Origin: Actinomycetospora sp. NBRC 106378
GTDB lineage: Bacteria > Actinomycetota > Actinomycetes > Mycobacteriales > Pseudonocardiaceae
Direction of reading: 5' to 3'
Assembly (NCBI RefSeq): GCF_030269685.1
Contig: NZ_BSTT01000013.1
Location: 62,001 to 126,000 of the forward strand
DNA length: 64,000 bases
Part shown: positions 16,258-25,128 of the stretch, piece after piece
Layout of the letters: each line of letters starts with the position of its first letter
Numbering within the stretch: the first letter of the stretch is position 1
The notes under the pieces: model-generated
Told to the model about the DNA's origin: nothing
What the model saw: only the letters and a program-made list of their open reading frames with translations
Databases searched by the model: none
Position numbers and translations under genes: made by a program

Positions 16258-17210
16258 TGCGCGTCGGCCACGCCCGGCTCGCCGGCGACGGCGCGCTGAG
16301 CGGCACGACGGTGGTCGTCCCCGGCCCGGAGGGCGCGGTCGCCGGGGTGGACGTGCGCGGCGGCGGCCCCGGGACCCGCGAGACCGACGCGCTCGACCCC
16401 CGCACGCTCGTCGACCGGGTGCACGCGGTCGTCCTGTCCGGCGGGTCGGCGTACGGGCTCGCCGCCGCGACCGGGGTGATGGACGCGCTGGGTGATCAGG
16501 GGGTCGGCTTCCGGGTCGGCGGCCCAAGCGAGGTGGTCCCGATCGTCCCGGCGGCCGTGGTGTTCGACCTCGGTCGCGGCGGCGACTTCCGCGCCCGCCC
16601 CGACGCCGCGCTCGGCGCCGAGGCCCTCGCGGCCGCGAGCGAGGACTGGGAGGACGGCGTCGTCGGCGCGGGCACCGGGACGCTCGTCGGTGGGCTGAAG
16701 GGCGGGATCGGGACCGCCACGGTCACGACCGACGCCGGGTCGGTGACCGCGCTCGTCGTCGTGAACGCGGCGGGCTCGGCGGTCGATCCGCGCACCGGCG
16801 AGCTGTGGGCCGCGCGCCACCTCACCGCCGACGACCGCACCCCGCCGCCCCTGCCCGACGACCGGTCGGCTCTGCTCGAGCGGCTGGCCGCGGCCGCCGC
16901 CCCGCCGACCCTCAACACCACGATCGGCGTGGTGTGGACCGACGCGACCCTCACGGTCGCCCAGTGCTCCAAGCTCGCCGCCGTCGGCCACGACGGGCTC
17001 GCCCGCGCGATCCGGCCGGTGCACGGGATGACCGACGGCGACACGCTCTTCGGGCTCGCGACGACGACGGGTCCCGCCCCCGACCTCGCGGGCCTCCAGG
17101 CGATCCTGACGGCGGGTGCGGACGCGGTGACCCGCGCCGTCGGCAACGCGGTGCTCGCCGCGCACTCGATCGGCGGGTTCCGCTCCTACGCCGACGTGGT
17201 GCGCTCGTGA
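16257..17210 (+). CDS. P1-family peptidase (DmpA/NylC-like, self-cleaving)
   Basis: 317 residues. N-terminal-nucleophile hydrolase of the DmpA superfamily: VVLSGGSAYGLAAATGVMDAL, GAGTGTLVGGLKGGIGTA, and TLNTTIGVV, where cleavage before a Thr would create the nucleophile. Relatives cut D-amino-acid, beta-peptide or nylon oligomers. The start overlaps the CoA-transferase stop and its own stop overlaps the next gene (GTGA), so this run is translationally coupled. Confidence 0.88.
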   Translation: MRVGHARLAGDGALSGTTVVVPGPEGAVAGVDVRGGGPGTRETDALDPRTLVDRVHAVVLSGGSAYGLAAATGVMDALGDQGVGFRVGGPSEVVPIVPAAVVFDLGRGGDFRARPDAALGAEALAAASEDWEDGVVGAGTGTLVGGLKGGIGTATVTTDAGSVTALVVVNAAGSAVDPRTGELWAARHLTADDRTPPPLPDDRSALLERLAAAAAPPTLNTTIGVVWTDATLTVAQCSKLAAVGHDGLARAIRPVHGMTDGDTLFGLATTTGPAPDLAGLQAILTAGADAVTRAVGNAVLAAHSIGGFRSYADVVRS

Positions 17211-18025
17211 GACTGCGCGTGGCCACCTGGAACCTGTGGTGGCGCTTCGGGGACGCGGACCGGCGGCGGCCGGCGGTGCTGGAGACGCTGCGGGGGCTGG
17301 ACGCCGACGTGATCGGACTGCAGGAGGTCTGGTGCCGCGGCACCGAGGACCTCGCGAGCAGTCTCGCCGACGACCTCGGGATGCACGCGGTGTTCGGGCC
17401 GTCCCCGGACCCGTCGTCGTGGACCGACCGGCTCCCCGGGGACGCCGACTGCGGGATCGGCAACGCCGTCCTCGCGCGGTGGCCGGTGCACCGGCTGCAC
17501 CTCGAGGGGCTGCGCGGCACCGGACGGACGCTGCTCGGCGCCACCGTCGACACCCCGGTCGGCTCCTGGCACGTCCAGTCCGCGCACCTCAGTTCGTCGG
17601 CCAGCGGGTCCGCGCTGCGCTGCGAGCAGGTGCGGGTGATCGCGCGACACGTGGTGTCCGCCCCGCCGACCGACCTGCCCCCGCTCGTGCTCGGCGACTT
17701 CAACGCCGAGGCGGCGTCGGACGAGATGCGGCTCGTCGAGGGCCACCTGACGGCGCCGGCCGAGCCCGGTCTGGTGCTGGTCAACACCCGGCGCTGGGCC
17801 GCCGACCCCGACGAGCCGACCTGGTCCCCGGCCAACCCCTACGTCGCGCCCACCGGGTCGCCGCCGTCGCGGATCGACCACGTGCTCGTGGGCGCCGGGC
17901 GGGGGACCGTGCCGCTCCGGGTCGACCGGGTGGCGGTGTTCGGCGACGGTCCGGCGTCGGACGGAATCTGGCCGTCGGACCACCACGGTGTGGTGGTGGA
18001 CCTCGAGGTGGCCGGCCGTGCGTGA
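17207..18025 (+). CDS. Endonuclease/exonuclease/phosphatase-family hydrolase
   Basis: 272 residues with the family's metal-site motifs: LRVATWNLWW at the N-terminus, DVIGLQEVW with the metal-binding Glu, SAHLSS, LVLGDFNAE, and SRIDHVLV ... SDHHGVVVDL at the C-terminus. It could act on DNA or on a phosphodiester or lipid; nothing decides which. The GTG at 17207 lies within the previous stop and the gene ends 8 bp into the AraC gene. Confidence 0.88.
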   Translation: MRLRVATWNLWWRFGDADRRRPAVLETLRGLDADVIGLQEVWCRGTEDLASSLADDLGMHAVFGPSPDPSSWTDRLPGDADCGIGNAVLARWPVHRLHLEGLRGTGRTLLGATVDTPVGSWHVQSAHLSSSASGSALRCEQVRVIARHVVSAPPTDLPPLVLGDFNAEAASDEMRLVEGHLTAPAEPGLVLVNTRRWAADPDEPTWSPANPYVAPTGSPPSRIDHVLVGAGRGTVPLRVDRVAVFGDGPASDGIWPSDHHGVVVDLEVAGRA

Positions 18026-18611
18026 GGTCCACCCGTGGCGGCGGGAGGCGCGCGGACCGGCGCTGATCCTCCCGGACGGGTGCCTCGACGTGATCGTCCG
18101 TCCCGACGGGGAGGCGGTCGTCGCCGGGCCGGACGCGGTCGCGCGGGAGCACGTCGGCGACGGCCCGTACCGCGGGGTCCGGTTCTCCCACGGGGTCGGC
18201 CCGCTGGTCCTCGGGGTGCCGGCGGACGAGTTGGTGGGGCGGACGGTGCCGCTCGCCGACGTCGTCGGGCGGGTCCCCGACGTCGGGTCCTGGCTGCGGT
18301 CGCGTCTGCGGGACGTCCCGGCACAACCGTGGGCCGGGGCCGTCTTCGACGCCTCGGCCCGGGGTGTCCCCGTGGCGCGGATCGCCGACGGGCTGGGGCT
18401 CTCCGCCCGTACGCTGCACCGCCGGTGCCTGGCCCGCTTCGGGTACGGCCCGCAGCACCTGCACCGCGTGCTGCGCCTCCAGCGCGCCCTGACCCGTCGT
18501 CGGGAAGGGTGGTCGTGGACGGCGACGGCGGCCGCCGTCGGGTACGTCGACCAGCAGCACCTGGCCCGGGAGGCGCGGGCGCTGACCGGGAGGTGTCCTT
18601 CGGACCTGTGA
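18018..18611 (+). CDS. AraC-family transcriptional regulator
   Basis: 197 residues. A short N-terminal domain (PALILPDGCLDVIVRPDGE) resembles that of AraC proteins with the DUF6597-type sensor. The C-terminal double helix-turn-helix reads PVARIADGLGLSARTLHRRC and ATAAAVGYVDQQHLAREARALTG. The GTG at 18018 overlaps the upstream hydrolase gene. It closes the co-directional run 15055-18611, which it may control. Confidence 0.85.
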   Translation: MREVHPWRREARGPALILPDGCLDVIVRPDGEAVVAGPDAVAREHVGDGPYRGVRFSHGVGPLVLGVPADELVGRTVPLADVVGRVPDVGSWLRSRLRDVPAQPWAGAVFDASARGVPVARIADGLGLSARTLHRRCLARFGYGPQHLHRVLRLQRALTRRREGWSWTATAAAVGYVDQQHLAREARALTGRCPSDL

Positions 18612-18644
18612 GTACCTCTCCGTGCCGGAGCACGGAGGAAGTCT

Positions 18645-19028
18645 TCACGGGCGCGTGGCGAACAAGTCCACCCCGACGCCGTCCGGGTCGAGCACGACGG
18701 CGTAGCGCTGGCCCCAGACGGCGTCGAACGGCGCGAGGTGACCGCGGTACCCGGCGCCGACCAGGCGGTCGTACTCCGCGTCGACCTCGGCGGGCGAGGT
18801 GCACTCCACCGCGAGGCCGACCCGTCCGGCGCCCGTCGGCGGCGTGAACGACGGGTCGAACGACGCGACGACCTCCTCGGTGTCGAGCAGGAGCCGCAGC
18901 CCCCCGAACGGGATCTCCACGTGCGGGGCGGGGTCGTCGGGCACCTCCAGACCGAGCGTGCGGTAGAAGGCGAGCGAGGCGGCCATGTCGGTCACGACGA
19001 TGCCGACGGCGGCGGGGCTGGTGCGCAT
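18645..19028 (-). CDS. VOC-superfamily (glyoxalase-like) protein
   Basis: 127 residues, one VOC domain: VGIVVTDMAASLAFYRTLGLE, RVGLAVECTSPAEVDAEYDRL and the end VVLDPDGVGVDLFA. It may be a glyoxalase- or dioxygenase-like enzyme or a binding protein. The ATG at 19028 lies 8 bp downstream of a TAGCCT -10 box (19042-19037), so the message is probably leaderless. Divergent from the glycosylase gene. Confidence 0.85.
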   Translation of the reverse strand: MRTSPAAVGIVVTDMAASLAFYRTLGLEVPDDPAPHVEIPFGGLRLLLDTEEVVASFDPSFTPPTGAGRVGLAVECTSPAEVDAEYDRLVGAGYRGHLAPFDAVWGQRYAVVLDPDGVGVDLFATRP

Positions 19029-19047
19029 GGCGTGGGAGGCTAGGTCC

Positions 19048-19956
19048 GTGACGGCGACGGGGTCGTGGATCCATCGGACACACGCCCTCGGGTTCACGGC
19101 GCCGCTCTGCCCGGACAACCTGTACGGCCACCTGGTCGCCACCGCCGTCCCGGGCGTGGAGGAGTGGTTCGACGGCGCCTACCGGCGCACGCTCTCGCTG
19201 CCCGGCGGACCTGCCGTCGTGAGCCTGCCGCCGCCGGTCCGCGGCACCGTCGAGGCCGGGCTGGTGCTCTCCGATCCCGACGACGAGGCGGAGGGGGTCC
19301 GGCTCGCGCGGCGCCTGCTCGACCTCGACGCCGACCCGGCCGCGGTCGACGGGCGGCTGCGCACCGACCCCGTGCTCGCCCCGCTCGTCGACGCGGCCCC
19401 GGGCCGGCGCGTGCCCGGCAGCCCCGACCCCGACGAGTTCGCGGTGCGGGCCGTCCTCGGCCAGCAGGTCTCCACCGCGGCCGCGCGGACGCACGCGGCC
19501 CGCCTGGTGCGGGACCACGGCACGCCGCTGCCGGGCGGTCTGGCTCCGGCCGGGTCGTCGCTGAGCCACCTCTTCCCGAGCCCCCACCAGCTCACCGCGC
19601 TCACGGACGACGAGCTCGGCATGCCCGCGAGCCGGAAGCGGACGCTGCACGGACTCGTCGCCGCCCTCGCGGACGGGAGCGTGGACCTGCGGGCCCCGGA
19701 CGCCCGGGAGCAGCTGGGCGCGCTGCGGGGGATCGGACCGTGGACGGTGGACTCGGTCGCGATGCGCTCGCTCGGCGACCCGGACGCCTTCCTGCCCTCC
19801 GACCTCGGCATCCGGGTCGCCGCGCGCGAGCTGGGCCTGCCGGAGCGCGACCGCGACCTCGTGGCGCACGCCGAGGCGTGGCGGCCCTATCGCGCCTACG
19901 CGACGCAGTACCTGTGGGCCGCCCTCGACCACGCGGTCAACACGATGCCCGCCTAG
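19048..19956 (+). CDS. AlkA-type DNA-3-methyladenine glycosylase
   Basis: 302 residues. The helix-hairpin-helix-GPD core is clear: EFAVRAVLGQQVSTAAARTHA, then LGALRGIGPWTVDSVAMRSLGDPDAFLPSDLGIR with the catalytic Asp in SDLGIR. It excises alkylated purines. The N-terminal 100 residues resemble the AlkA N-domain. The GTG at 19048 was chosen for its GGGAGG at 19034-19039. The stop TAG is shared with the convergent esterase. An ogt gene 1 kb away is a second alkylation-repair function. Confidence 0.88.
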   Translation: MTATGSWIHRTHALGFTAPLCPDNLYGHLVATAVPGVEEWFDGAYRRTLSLPGGPAVVSLPPPVRGTVEAGLVLSDPDDEAEGVRLARRLLDLDADPAAVDGRLRTDPVLAPLVDAAPGRRVPGSPDPDEFAVRAVLGQQVSTAAARTHAARLVRDHGTPLPGGLAPAGSSLSHLFPSPHQLTALTDDELGMPASRKRTLHGLVAALADGSVDLRAPDAREQLGALRGIGPWTVDSVAMRSLGDPDAFLPSDLGIRVAARELGLPERDRDLVAHAEAWRPYRAYATQYLWAALDHAVNTMPA

Positions 19957-20903
19957 CGGGTGGCAAGGTGGTCGACGATCAGCTCGGCGACGGTGTCGCT
20001 GGTGAGGTCCATCATCGGCAGATGGGTGTTGCCGGGGTGGTCCGAGGCCGGGAGATCGAGGTAGTCGGCGGTCACGCCGGCCGTCCGCAGCTCCTCGAGG
20101 TAGGTCCGCCAGCGCCGCCGGAGGTCGCGGTAGAGCGGTGAGAGCTCGATGAAGTCCCCGGCGACGATCAGCTGACGGCCGGTCGACCCCGCGAAGTCCG
20201 CCGCGTCCGGCAGGCCGTGCGGCTCGACGAGCACGAGATCCTCGACGAGCCCGTCGGTCCCGGCCGCCGCGCGGGCGGCGATCCCCCCGCCCTGACTGTG
20301 CGCGACCACGGCGCACGGGCCGACGCGGCGGACCAGGGCGGTGACCGCGGCGACGGCCAGGTCGGTCGTGGTGGTCCAGCGCGGGACCTGCTGACGGTTC
20401 AGCTCGGCCAGCGCGTCGCCGGGGAACCGGCTGCCCGCGAACGGCGTGCGGGTGGGATAGCCCTCCGGCGGGCCGAGCCGGAACGCGTCCCACGCCTCGC
20501 GCTCGGTGCGCAGCAGCGGCGCGGCGTCCTCCCCGACCCCGGGGACCGGGCACCACCCCGCCCGGCCCCGCTCGACGTTGTCGAGCACGTAGCAGGGGTG
20601 GCCGGCCCGGAGGAGGAACTGCAGCCACCCCGGGCGGCCGTCCGGGGTGGTCTCCCAGCAGGTCCCGGTCAGCCCGCCGCCGTGGACGAGGACGACGGGG
20701 CGGCGCTCGGCCGGGGCCGGCACGAAGTACTGCACGTAGGCGTGGCCCACCGAGTACAGGCCGTTCGGGTCCACCGGGAACTCCGGGAGGTCCCGCGAGA
20801 GCCGGACGACCTGCGTGGGTCGGTCCGTCACCTCGACCCGCCGGCCGCCGACGGTGAAGCTCCCGAAGGCCGCGAGGGTCACCGGGGTGTGGGCGGCGGT
20901 CAC
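19953..20903 (-). CDS. Alpha/beta hydrolase (esterase-like)
   Basis: 316 residues with an oxyanion segment PVVLVHGGGLTGTCWETTPDG and the nucleophile elbow VVAHSQGGGIAA (GxSxG variant HSQGG). A late His (ASDHPGNTHLP) could complete the triad. It may be an esterase or lactonase. The start is a GTG at 20903 with no clear ribosome site. Convergent with the glycosylase gene by 4 bp. Confidence 0.82.
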   Translation of the reverse strand: MTAAHTPVTLAAFGSFTVGGRRVEVTDRPTQVVRLSRDLPEFPVDPNGLYSVGHAYVQYFVPAPAERRPVVLVHGGGLTGTCWETTPDGRPGWLQFLLRAGHPCYVLDNVERGRAGWCPVPGVGEDAAPLLRTEREAWDAFRLGPPEGYPTRTPFAGSRFPGDALAELNRQQVPRWTTTTDLAVAAVTALVRRVGPCAVVAHSQGGGIAARAAAGTDGLVEDLVLVEPHGLPDAADFAGSTGRQLIVAGDFIELSPLYRDLRRRWRTYLEELRTAGVTADYLDLPASDHPGNTHLPMMDLTSDTVAELIVDHLATR

Positions 20904-21061
20904 GCGGGCTCCTCGTGCGGCGGGGGAGGCGGAGGGCCGCCCGGGAGGGCGACCCTACGTCGTGAGGTGCCGGCGCAGCGCCTCGTCCACCGTCGCGCCC
21001 GACGACGACGGCCGGCGTGGCCGACCCCGGGAGACGACCCGCGCGGAGGTGAGCCGGACGG

Positions 21062-21526
21062 TCAGAAGAGCATCGCGTCCGCGGCCTCGAGGTCGAGCAG
21101 CGCCCGCTTGGTCCCCAGCCCGCCCGCGTACCCGGTGAGGGAGCCGTCGGCGCCGACCACGCGGTGGCAGGGCACCACGATCGCCACCGGGTTGCGGGCC
21201 ATGGCGCCGCCGACCCGCCGCGAGTCCGAGACCGGGAGGCCGACCCTCGTCGCGAGCGCCCCGTAGGTGATCGTCGAGCCCCACCCGACGCCGCGCAGCC
21301 CCTCCAGGATGCGGCGGTCGTGCGCCCCGCTCAGGTCGACCGGGACGGTGAACTCCCGCAGCCCGCCGTCGAGGTAGGCGTCGAGCTCGCGGCGCGCGAG
21401 GTCGAGGTGCTCCGTCCCCACCACCGGTCCCGGCTCGTCGGGGAGGCCGAAGCCCAGCAGCGTCAGCCCGTCCGCCGAGGCCTCCAGGTACAGCGGTCCG
21501 ATCCGCGTCTCGTGCACGATCGTCAT
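21062..21526 (-). CDS. ogt: Methylated-DNA--protein-cysteine methyltransferase
   Basis: 154 residues. The active-site motif VPCHRVVGADGSLTGYAGGL carries the acceptor Cys, preceded by YGALATRVGLP and RRVGGAMARNPV of the winged-helix DNA-binding domain. It repairs O6-alkylguanine in a suicide reaction. The ATG at 21526 gives the usual length for a stand-alone Ogt. The 158 bp upstream of the esterase start and downstream of ogt hold no gene I can support. Confidence 0.93.
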   Translation of the reverse strand: MTIVHETRIGPLYLEASADGLTLLGFGLPDEPGPVVGTEHLDLARRELDAYLDGGLREFTVPVDLSGAHDRRILEGLRGVGWGSTITYGALATRVGLPVSDSRRVGGAMARNPVAIVVPCHRVVGADGSLTGYAGGLGTKRALLDLEAADAMLF

Positions 21527-21567
21527 GTCCGGGAGAACACCACGGCGGCGGGCGGTGTTGCGGCCGC

Positions 21568-22839
21568 TCAGACCCGGGCGGCGGCGCGCCGGGCGAACGC
21601 CGGGGCGCGCTCGGGGCGGACGCCGACGCCGATCAGGTAGGCGGGCACGATCTGCGCCGCGGGCACGGCGGCCATGAGCTTCCCGACGGCGGCGGGCGGC
21701 CCGGACCGTCGGCCCTCGAGCACCGGGGAGAGGATCACGCGGTGCATGAGGCGCTGCAACCCCTGCACCAGCACGGTCGGCAGCAGCCGACGCCGCCGGA
21801 CGCCGTCGAGGTCCCTCGGTCGGACCGCACCGCGCCGCAGCGGCTCGGCGAGCAGGCGCGCCGCGGCGACGGCGTCCTGGATGGCGAGGTTGATCCCGAC
21901 GCCGCCCATGGGTGACATGGCGTGCGCCGCGTCGCCGATGCAGAGCAGGCCGTCGACGTGCCAGCGACGCAGCCGGTTCAGCTTCACCGAGAGGAGCTTG
22001 ACCTCGTCGAGCGAGGTGATCGCGTCCATGCGGTCGGCGAACTCGGGCACCAGGGCGGCGACGTCGGCCCGGAACGCCGCGAGGCCGCGGGCGCGGAGCG
22101 CGGCGTCCGAGCCGGGCGGGGTCATGTAGGCGACCTGGTAGTAGTCGTCCCGGGGGATGAGCAGCCCGAAGCGCCGGTCGCCCATGCGTGGGGACAGGGC
22201 GGTCATGGTGTCGCCCGCGTGGCGCGGCAGCCGGAACCACCAGACGTCCATCGGGCAGGCGAACTCGGTGATCGGCAGGTCGACCCCGTCCCGGGCCGTC
22301 GAGGACCGACCGTCGCCCGCCACGGTCAGCGTCGCCTCGATCTCGCCCTCGACACCGTCGGCGGTGCGGTAGTGCACCCCGGTGACCCGTTCACCGTCGT
22401 GGCGCAGCCCGGTGACCTCGGTGCTCATCCGCAGGGTGAAGGTGGGCTCGTGCCGGGCCGCGTCGGCGAGCAGGTCCAGCAGGTCCCACTGCGGCACCAT
22501 CGCGACGTACGGGTGGCGGACCCCGACCCGGGCGAGCTTCGTGAAGTCCCCGACGCGCAGCATCGGGCCGCTGCCGACCGCCGCCCCCGGAGCCACCGGC
22601 CCGGCCGGGAAGGACACCTCCTCGAGTCGGCTCTGCGTGAGGTCCGCGAACCGCTCCCCGAGCCCCAGGTCGTCGAGCAGCTCGAGCGTCGTCGGGTGGA
22701 CCGTGTCACCGCGGAAGTCCCGCAGGAAGTCCGCGTGCTTCTCCAGGACCGTGACCTCCACCCCGGCCCGCGCCAGCAGCAGGCCCAGCATCATCCCGGC
22801 CGGACCGCCTCCGACCACGCAGCACGTCGTGCGCTCCAT
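21568..22839 (-). CDS. FAD-dependent monooxygenase (PHBH-type)
   Basis: 423 residues. The dinucleotide motif CCVVGGGPAGMMLGLLLARAG is at the N-terminus, a DG motif in LTVAGDGRSST, and the FAD ribityl motif GLLCIGDAAHAMSPMGGVGI near residue 290. These define aromatic or polyketide hydroxylases of the p-hydroxybenzoate hydroxylase fold. It is divergent from a TetR gene across 103 bp containing an inverted repeat, a common repressor/monooxygenase pairing for aromatic or antibiotic detoxification. The substrate is unknown. Confidence 0.9.
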   Translation of the reverse strand: MERTTCCVVGGGPAGMMLGLLLARAGVEVTVLEKHADFLRDFRGDTVHPTTLELLDDLGLGERFADLTQSRLEEVSFPAGPVAPGAAVGSGPMLRVGDFTKLARVGVRHPYVAMVPQWDLLDLLADAARHEPTFTLRMSTEVTGLRHDGERVTGVHYRTADGVEGEIEATLTVAGDGRSSTARDGVDLPITEFACPMDVWWFRLPRHAGDTMTALSPRMGDRRFGLLIPRDDYYQVAYMTPPGSDAALRARGLAAFRADVAALVPEFADRMDAITSLDEVKLLSVKLNRLRRWHVDGLLCIGDAAHAMSPMGGVGINLAIQDAVAAARLLAEPLRRGAVRPRDLDGVRRRRLLPTVLVQGLQRLMHRVILSPVLEGRRSGPPAAVGKLMAAVPAAQIVPAYLIGVGVRPERAPAFARRAAARV

Positions 22840-22906
22840 GTCGATCCCTCCCCGATTTCACCGCCTGATGAATTCCTCTCCTCGCACGGTACGGCTCCGC
22901 GCGCAG

Positions 22907-22928
22907 GAACTCAACAGTCGATGAGTTC
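22907..22928. promoter_or_regulatory. Inverted repeat between monooxygenase and TetR genes
   Basis: GAACTCA (22907-22913) and TGAGTTC (22922-22928) are perfect arms with an 8-base spacer, directly before a TAGGGT -10 box (22931-22936) that lies 6 bp from the TetR ATG. This is a good candidate operator for autoregulation and for control of the divergent monooxygenase. Confidence 0.6.
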
Positions 22929-22942
22929 GATAGGGTGACGTC

Positions 22943-23542
22943 ATGGCGGCGACGGCCCGGCGGGCCACCGGACGGCGTCCGGGCGACTCCGGCGCCCGCG
23001 AGGCGATCCTCACCGCGGCTCGCGCCCGCTTCACCGACCAGGGCTTCCGGGAGACGACGGTGCGCGCGGTGGCCACCGCGGCCGGGGTCGACCCGGCCCT
23101 GGTCCACCACTACTTCGGCACGAAGGAAGGGCTGTTCGCCGCGGCCATGGCGTTCCCGTTCAACCCGGCGGACCTCGTCGAGCACCTGCTCGAGGGCGGC
23201 GTGGACGGGCTGGGCGAGCGCCTCGTCCGCACGCTGCTCGGGACGTTCGCGCGGCTCGGCGCAGCGAACCCGATGATCGCCCTGCTGCGCTCGGCCGTCG
23301 GTCACCCGCCGGCCGCCGACATGCTCCGGGAGTTCCTGACGGGGGCCGTGCTGGACCCGGTGGCGGCCGCGATCCGCGTTGACCGGCCGGGCCTGCGGGC
23401 GGAGCTCTGCGCCTCCCAGGTGGTCGGCATCCTGGTGGCGCGGGAGGTCGTCGCCCTGCCCGAGCTGCGGGCGGCCGAGACCGACACGCTGGTGGCGGCC
23501 TACGGGCCGACGCTCCAGCGCTACCTCACCGCGGAGTTCTGA
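22943..23542 (+). CDS. TetR-family repressor, divergent from the monooxygenase
   Basis: 199 residues. The helix-turn-helix is TTVRAVATAAGVDPALVHHYFGTKEGLF, with a TetR_C-type ligand domain rich in Leu and Ala. The ATG at 22943 follows a TAGGGT -10 box by 6 bp, so it is probably leaderless. An inverted repeat overlaps the promoter. Most likely it represses the FAD monooxygenase; the inducer is unknown. Confidence 0.88.
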   Translation: MAATARRATGRRPGDSGAREAILTAARARFTDQGFRETTVRAVATAAGVDPALVHHYFGTKEGLFAAAMAFPFNPADLVEHLLEGGVDGLGERLVRTLLGTFARLGAANPMIALLRSAVGHPPAADMLREFLTGAVLDPVAAAIRVDRPGLRAELCASQVVGILVAREVVALPELRAAETDTLVAAYGPTLQRYLTAEF

Positions 23543-23562
23543 CCGTCAGGCGTTGCCGAGGG

Positions 23563-23841
23563 TCAGCCCCCGGCGAACGGCGGCAGCACGTCGAGGACGG
23601 CGCCGTCGGCGAGGGCCTCGTCGCGGGAGTGCACGGCGGTCCCGTCGAGGAGGAACGACGAGGCGGCCAGCACCTTGACCAGCGCCTCGCCGTGGTCGGA
23701 GGCGATCGCCTCGACCAGGGCCGCGACGGTGGTGCCTGCCGGCACGGAGACCGGTTCGGAGCCCTGTCCGGCGGCGGCCTTGGCTCCGGCGAAGTAGCGG
23801 ACCGTGACGGTCACGGTGCGGGTGTCGAGGGAGTTCGTCAT
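23563..23841 (-). CDS. moaD: Molybdopterin synthase sulfur carrier MoaD
   Basis: 92 residues with a ubiquitin-like pattern (VTVTVRYFAGAKAAAG ... FLLDGTAVHSRDEALADGAVLDVLPPFAGG) and the required C-terminal Gly-Gly, which is thiocarboxylated to donate sulfur to precursor Z. It overlaps the moaA end (ATGATGA), so an alternative start one codon upstream exists. No moaC, moaE, moeA or mobA lies in the window, so the rest of the pathway must be elsewhere. Confidence 0.9.
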   Translation of the reverse strand: MTNSLDTRTVTVTVRYFAGAKAAAGQGSEPVSVPAGTTVAALVEAIASDHGEALVKVLAASSFLLDGTAVHSRDEALADGAVLDVLPPFAGG

Positions 23842-24917
23842 CATCCTCCGATCGCGCTCATGGGACGGTCGGGCTGCAGGAAGCCGGGGTCGTCGATGCC
23901 GTGACCGGGCTTCTTGCCCCACATCGCGACCCGCCACGCGGCGGCGATCTCGGCGTCGGTGCCGCCGCCGCGCAGGAGCGACCGTAGGTCGTTCTCGGAG
24001 CGGGCGAACAGGCACGTGCGCACCTGTCCGTCGGCGGTCAGGCGCGTGCGGTCGCAGGTCCCGCAGAACGGGCGGGTGACCGAGGCGATCACGCCGACCC
24101 GGGCCGGACCGCCGCCGGGGCGCTCCCAGCCGTCGACGAGGAACCGCTCCGCCGGGGCACCGCCGCGCTCGGCCGGGTCGGGGCGCAGCGAGAACCGGGT
24201 CTGCAGCGAGGCGAGGATCTGCTCCGCGGTGATCATGCGGTCGCGCTGCCAGGAGTGCCCGGCGTCGAGCGGCATCTGCTCGATGATGCGGAGCTCGAAG
24301 CCTTCCTCGAGGGCCCAGCCGAGCAGGTCCGGGGCCTCGTCGTCGTTCAGGCCGGGCATGAGCACAGTGTTGATCTTGATGGGGCCGAGCCCCGCGTCGC
24401 GGGCGGCCGCGAGGCCGTCGAGGACGTCACCGAGCCGGTCGCGCCGGGTGATCTCGGCGAACCGCTCCGGGCGCAGGGTGTCCAGCGAGACGTTGACCCG
24501 GTCCAGGCCGGCGTCGGCGAGACGCCGCGCCCGCTTCGTCAGGCCGAGGCCGTTCGTGGTGACGGACATGTCGGGGCGCGGCGTGAGCGCGGCGGTGGCG
24601 GCCACGATGTCCTCGAGCCCGCGCCGCAGGAGCGGCTCGCCGCCCGTGAAGCGGATCTCGTGCACCCCGAGGTGCTCGACCGCGACGCGCACGAGCCGGA
24701 CGACCTCGTCGTCGGTCAGCGCCTCCTCGGTCGGCATCCACTCCAGGCCCTCGGCGGGCATGCAGTAGGTGCAGCGCAGGTTGCAGCGATCGGTCAGCGA
24801 GACCCGGAGGTCGGTCGCGACGCGGCCGTAGCGGTCGACGAGACGGTCGTCGGAGGGACGGTCGGCCGCCGTGTCCGACGAGCCCGGGACGGACGGGACG
24901 CCGAGGAGGGTGGTCAT
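23841..24917 (-). CDS. moaA: GTP 3',8-cyclase MoaA (radical SAM)
   Basis: About 358 residues. The radical-SAM motif CNLRCTYC follows VSLTDR; the C-terminal second cluster motif is CGTCDRTRLTADGQVRTC, and the chain ends in the conserved Gly-Gly. MoaA starts molybdenum-cofactor synthesis from GTP. A TAGGGT -10 box ends just before an upstream ATG at 24923 and 8 bp before the ATG at 24917, so the latter is preferred as a leaderless start. Coupled to moaD. Confidence 0.93.
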   Translation of the reverse strand: MTTLLGVPSVPGSSDTAADRPSDDRLVDRYGRVATDLRVSLTDRCNLRCTYCMPAEGLEWMPTEEALTDDEVVRLVRVAVEHLGVHEIRFTGGEPLLRRGLEDIVAATAALTPRPDMSVTTNGLGLTKRARRLADAGLDRVNVSLDTLRPERFAEITRRDRLGDVLDGLAAARDAGLGPIKINTVLMPGLNDDEAPDLLGWALEEGFELRIIEQMPLDAGHSWQRDRMITAEQILASLQTRFSLRPDPAERGGAPAERFLVDGWERPGGGPARVGVIASVTRPFCGTCDRTRLTADGQVRTCLFARSENDLRSLLRGGGTDAEIAAAWRVAMWGKKPGHGIDDPGFLQPDRPMSAIGG

Positions 24918-24925
24918 CGCCATCC

Positions 24926-24931
24926 ACCCTA
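24926..24931 (-). promoter_or_regulatory. Probable -10 box of moaA
   Basis: TAGGGT on the minus strand ends 8 bp before the ATG at 24917. The position favours a leaderless message and leaves no room for a 5' riboswitch. Confidence 0.5.
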
Positions 24932-25086
24932 ACCACGATCGAGGACCTGCGTGAGCAGCATCTCCGCAGGTCGCGGGCGGTGAGCCGCAGATGCGGGGAC
25001 CGCTCCGGCATGATCACGCACCTGCGGCTCGGACCCTCCGGAACCGTACGATTGGAGGGGAGTCGAGCCGTCGGCGGTCCGCAGAA

Positions 25087-25123
25087 GTAGCGGATCCGGG
25101 GCCTGGGCGTCCGGATCCGCTAC
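25087..25123. terminator. 37-bp palindrome between moaA and the HlyD-like gene
   Basis: GTAGCGGATCCGG (25087-25099) pairs perfectly with CCGGATCCGCTAC (25111-25123) around an 11-base loop. It lies just downstream of the end of a possible gene remnant on the minus strand (stop at 25131-25129) and may have been its terminator. Confidence 0.5.
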
Positions 25124-25128
25124 CTCTC

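Noticed and set aside
20904-21061. A gene fragment between ogt and the esterase gene, ending in GATVDEALRRHLTT on the minus strand
   Set aside because: The stretch is too short, has no start and no recognisable family; the translation upstream of it is low-information.
24932-25086. Molybdenum-cofactor riboswitch ahead of moaA
   Set aside because: Some pairing is possible, but a -10 box only 8 bp from the ATG implies a leaderless message, and I could not match the Moco motif.
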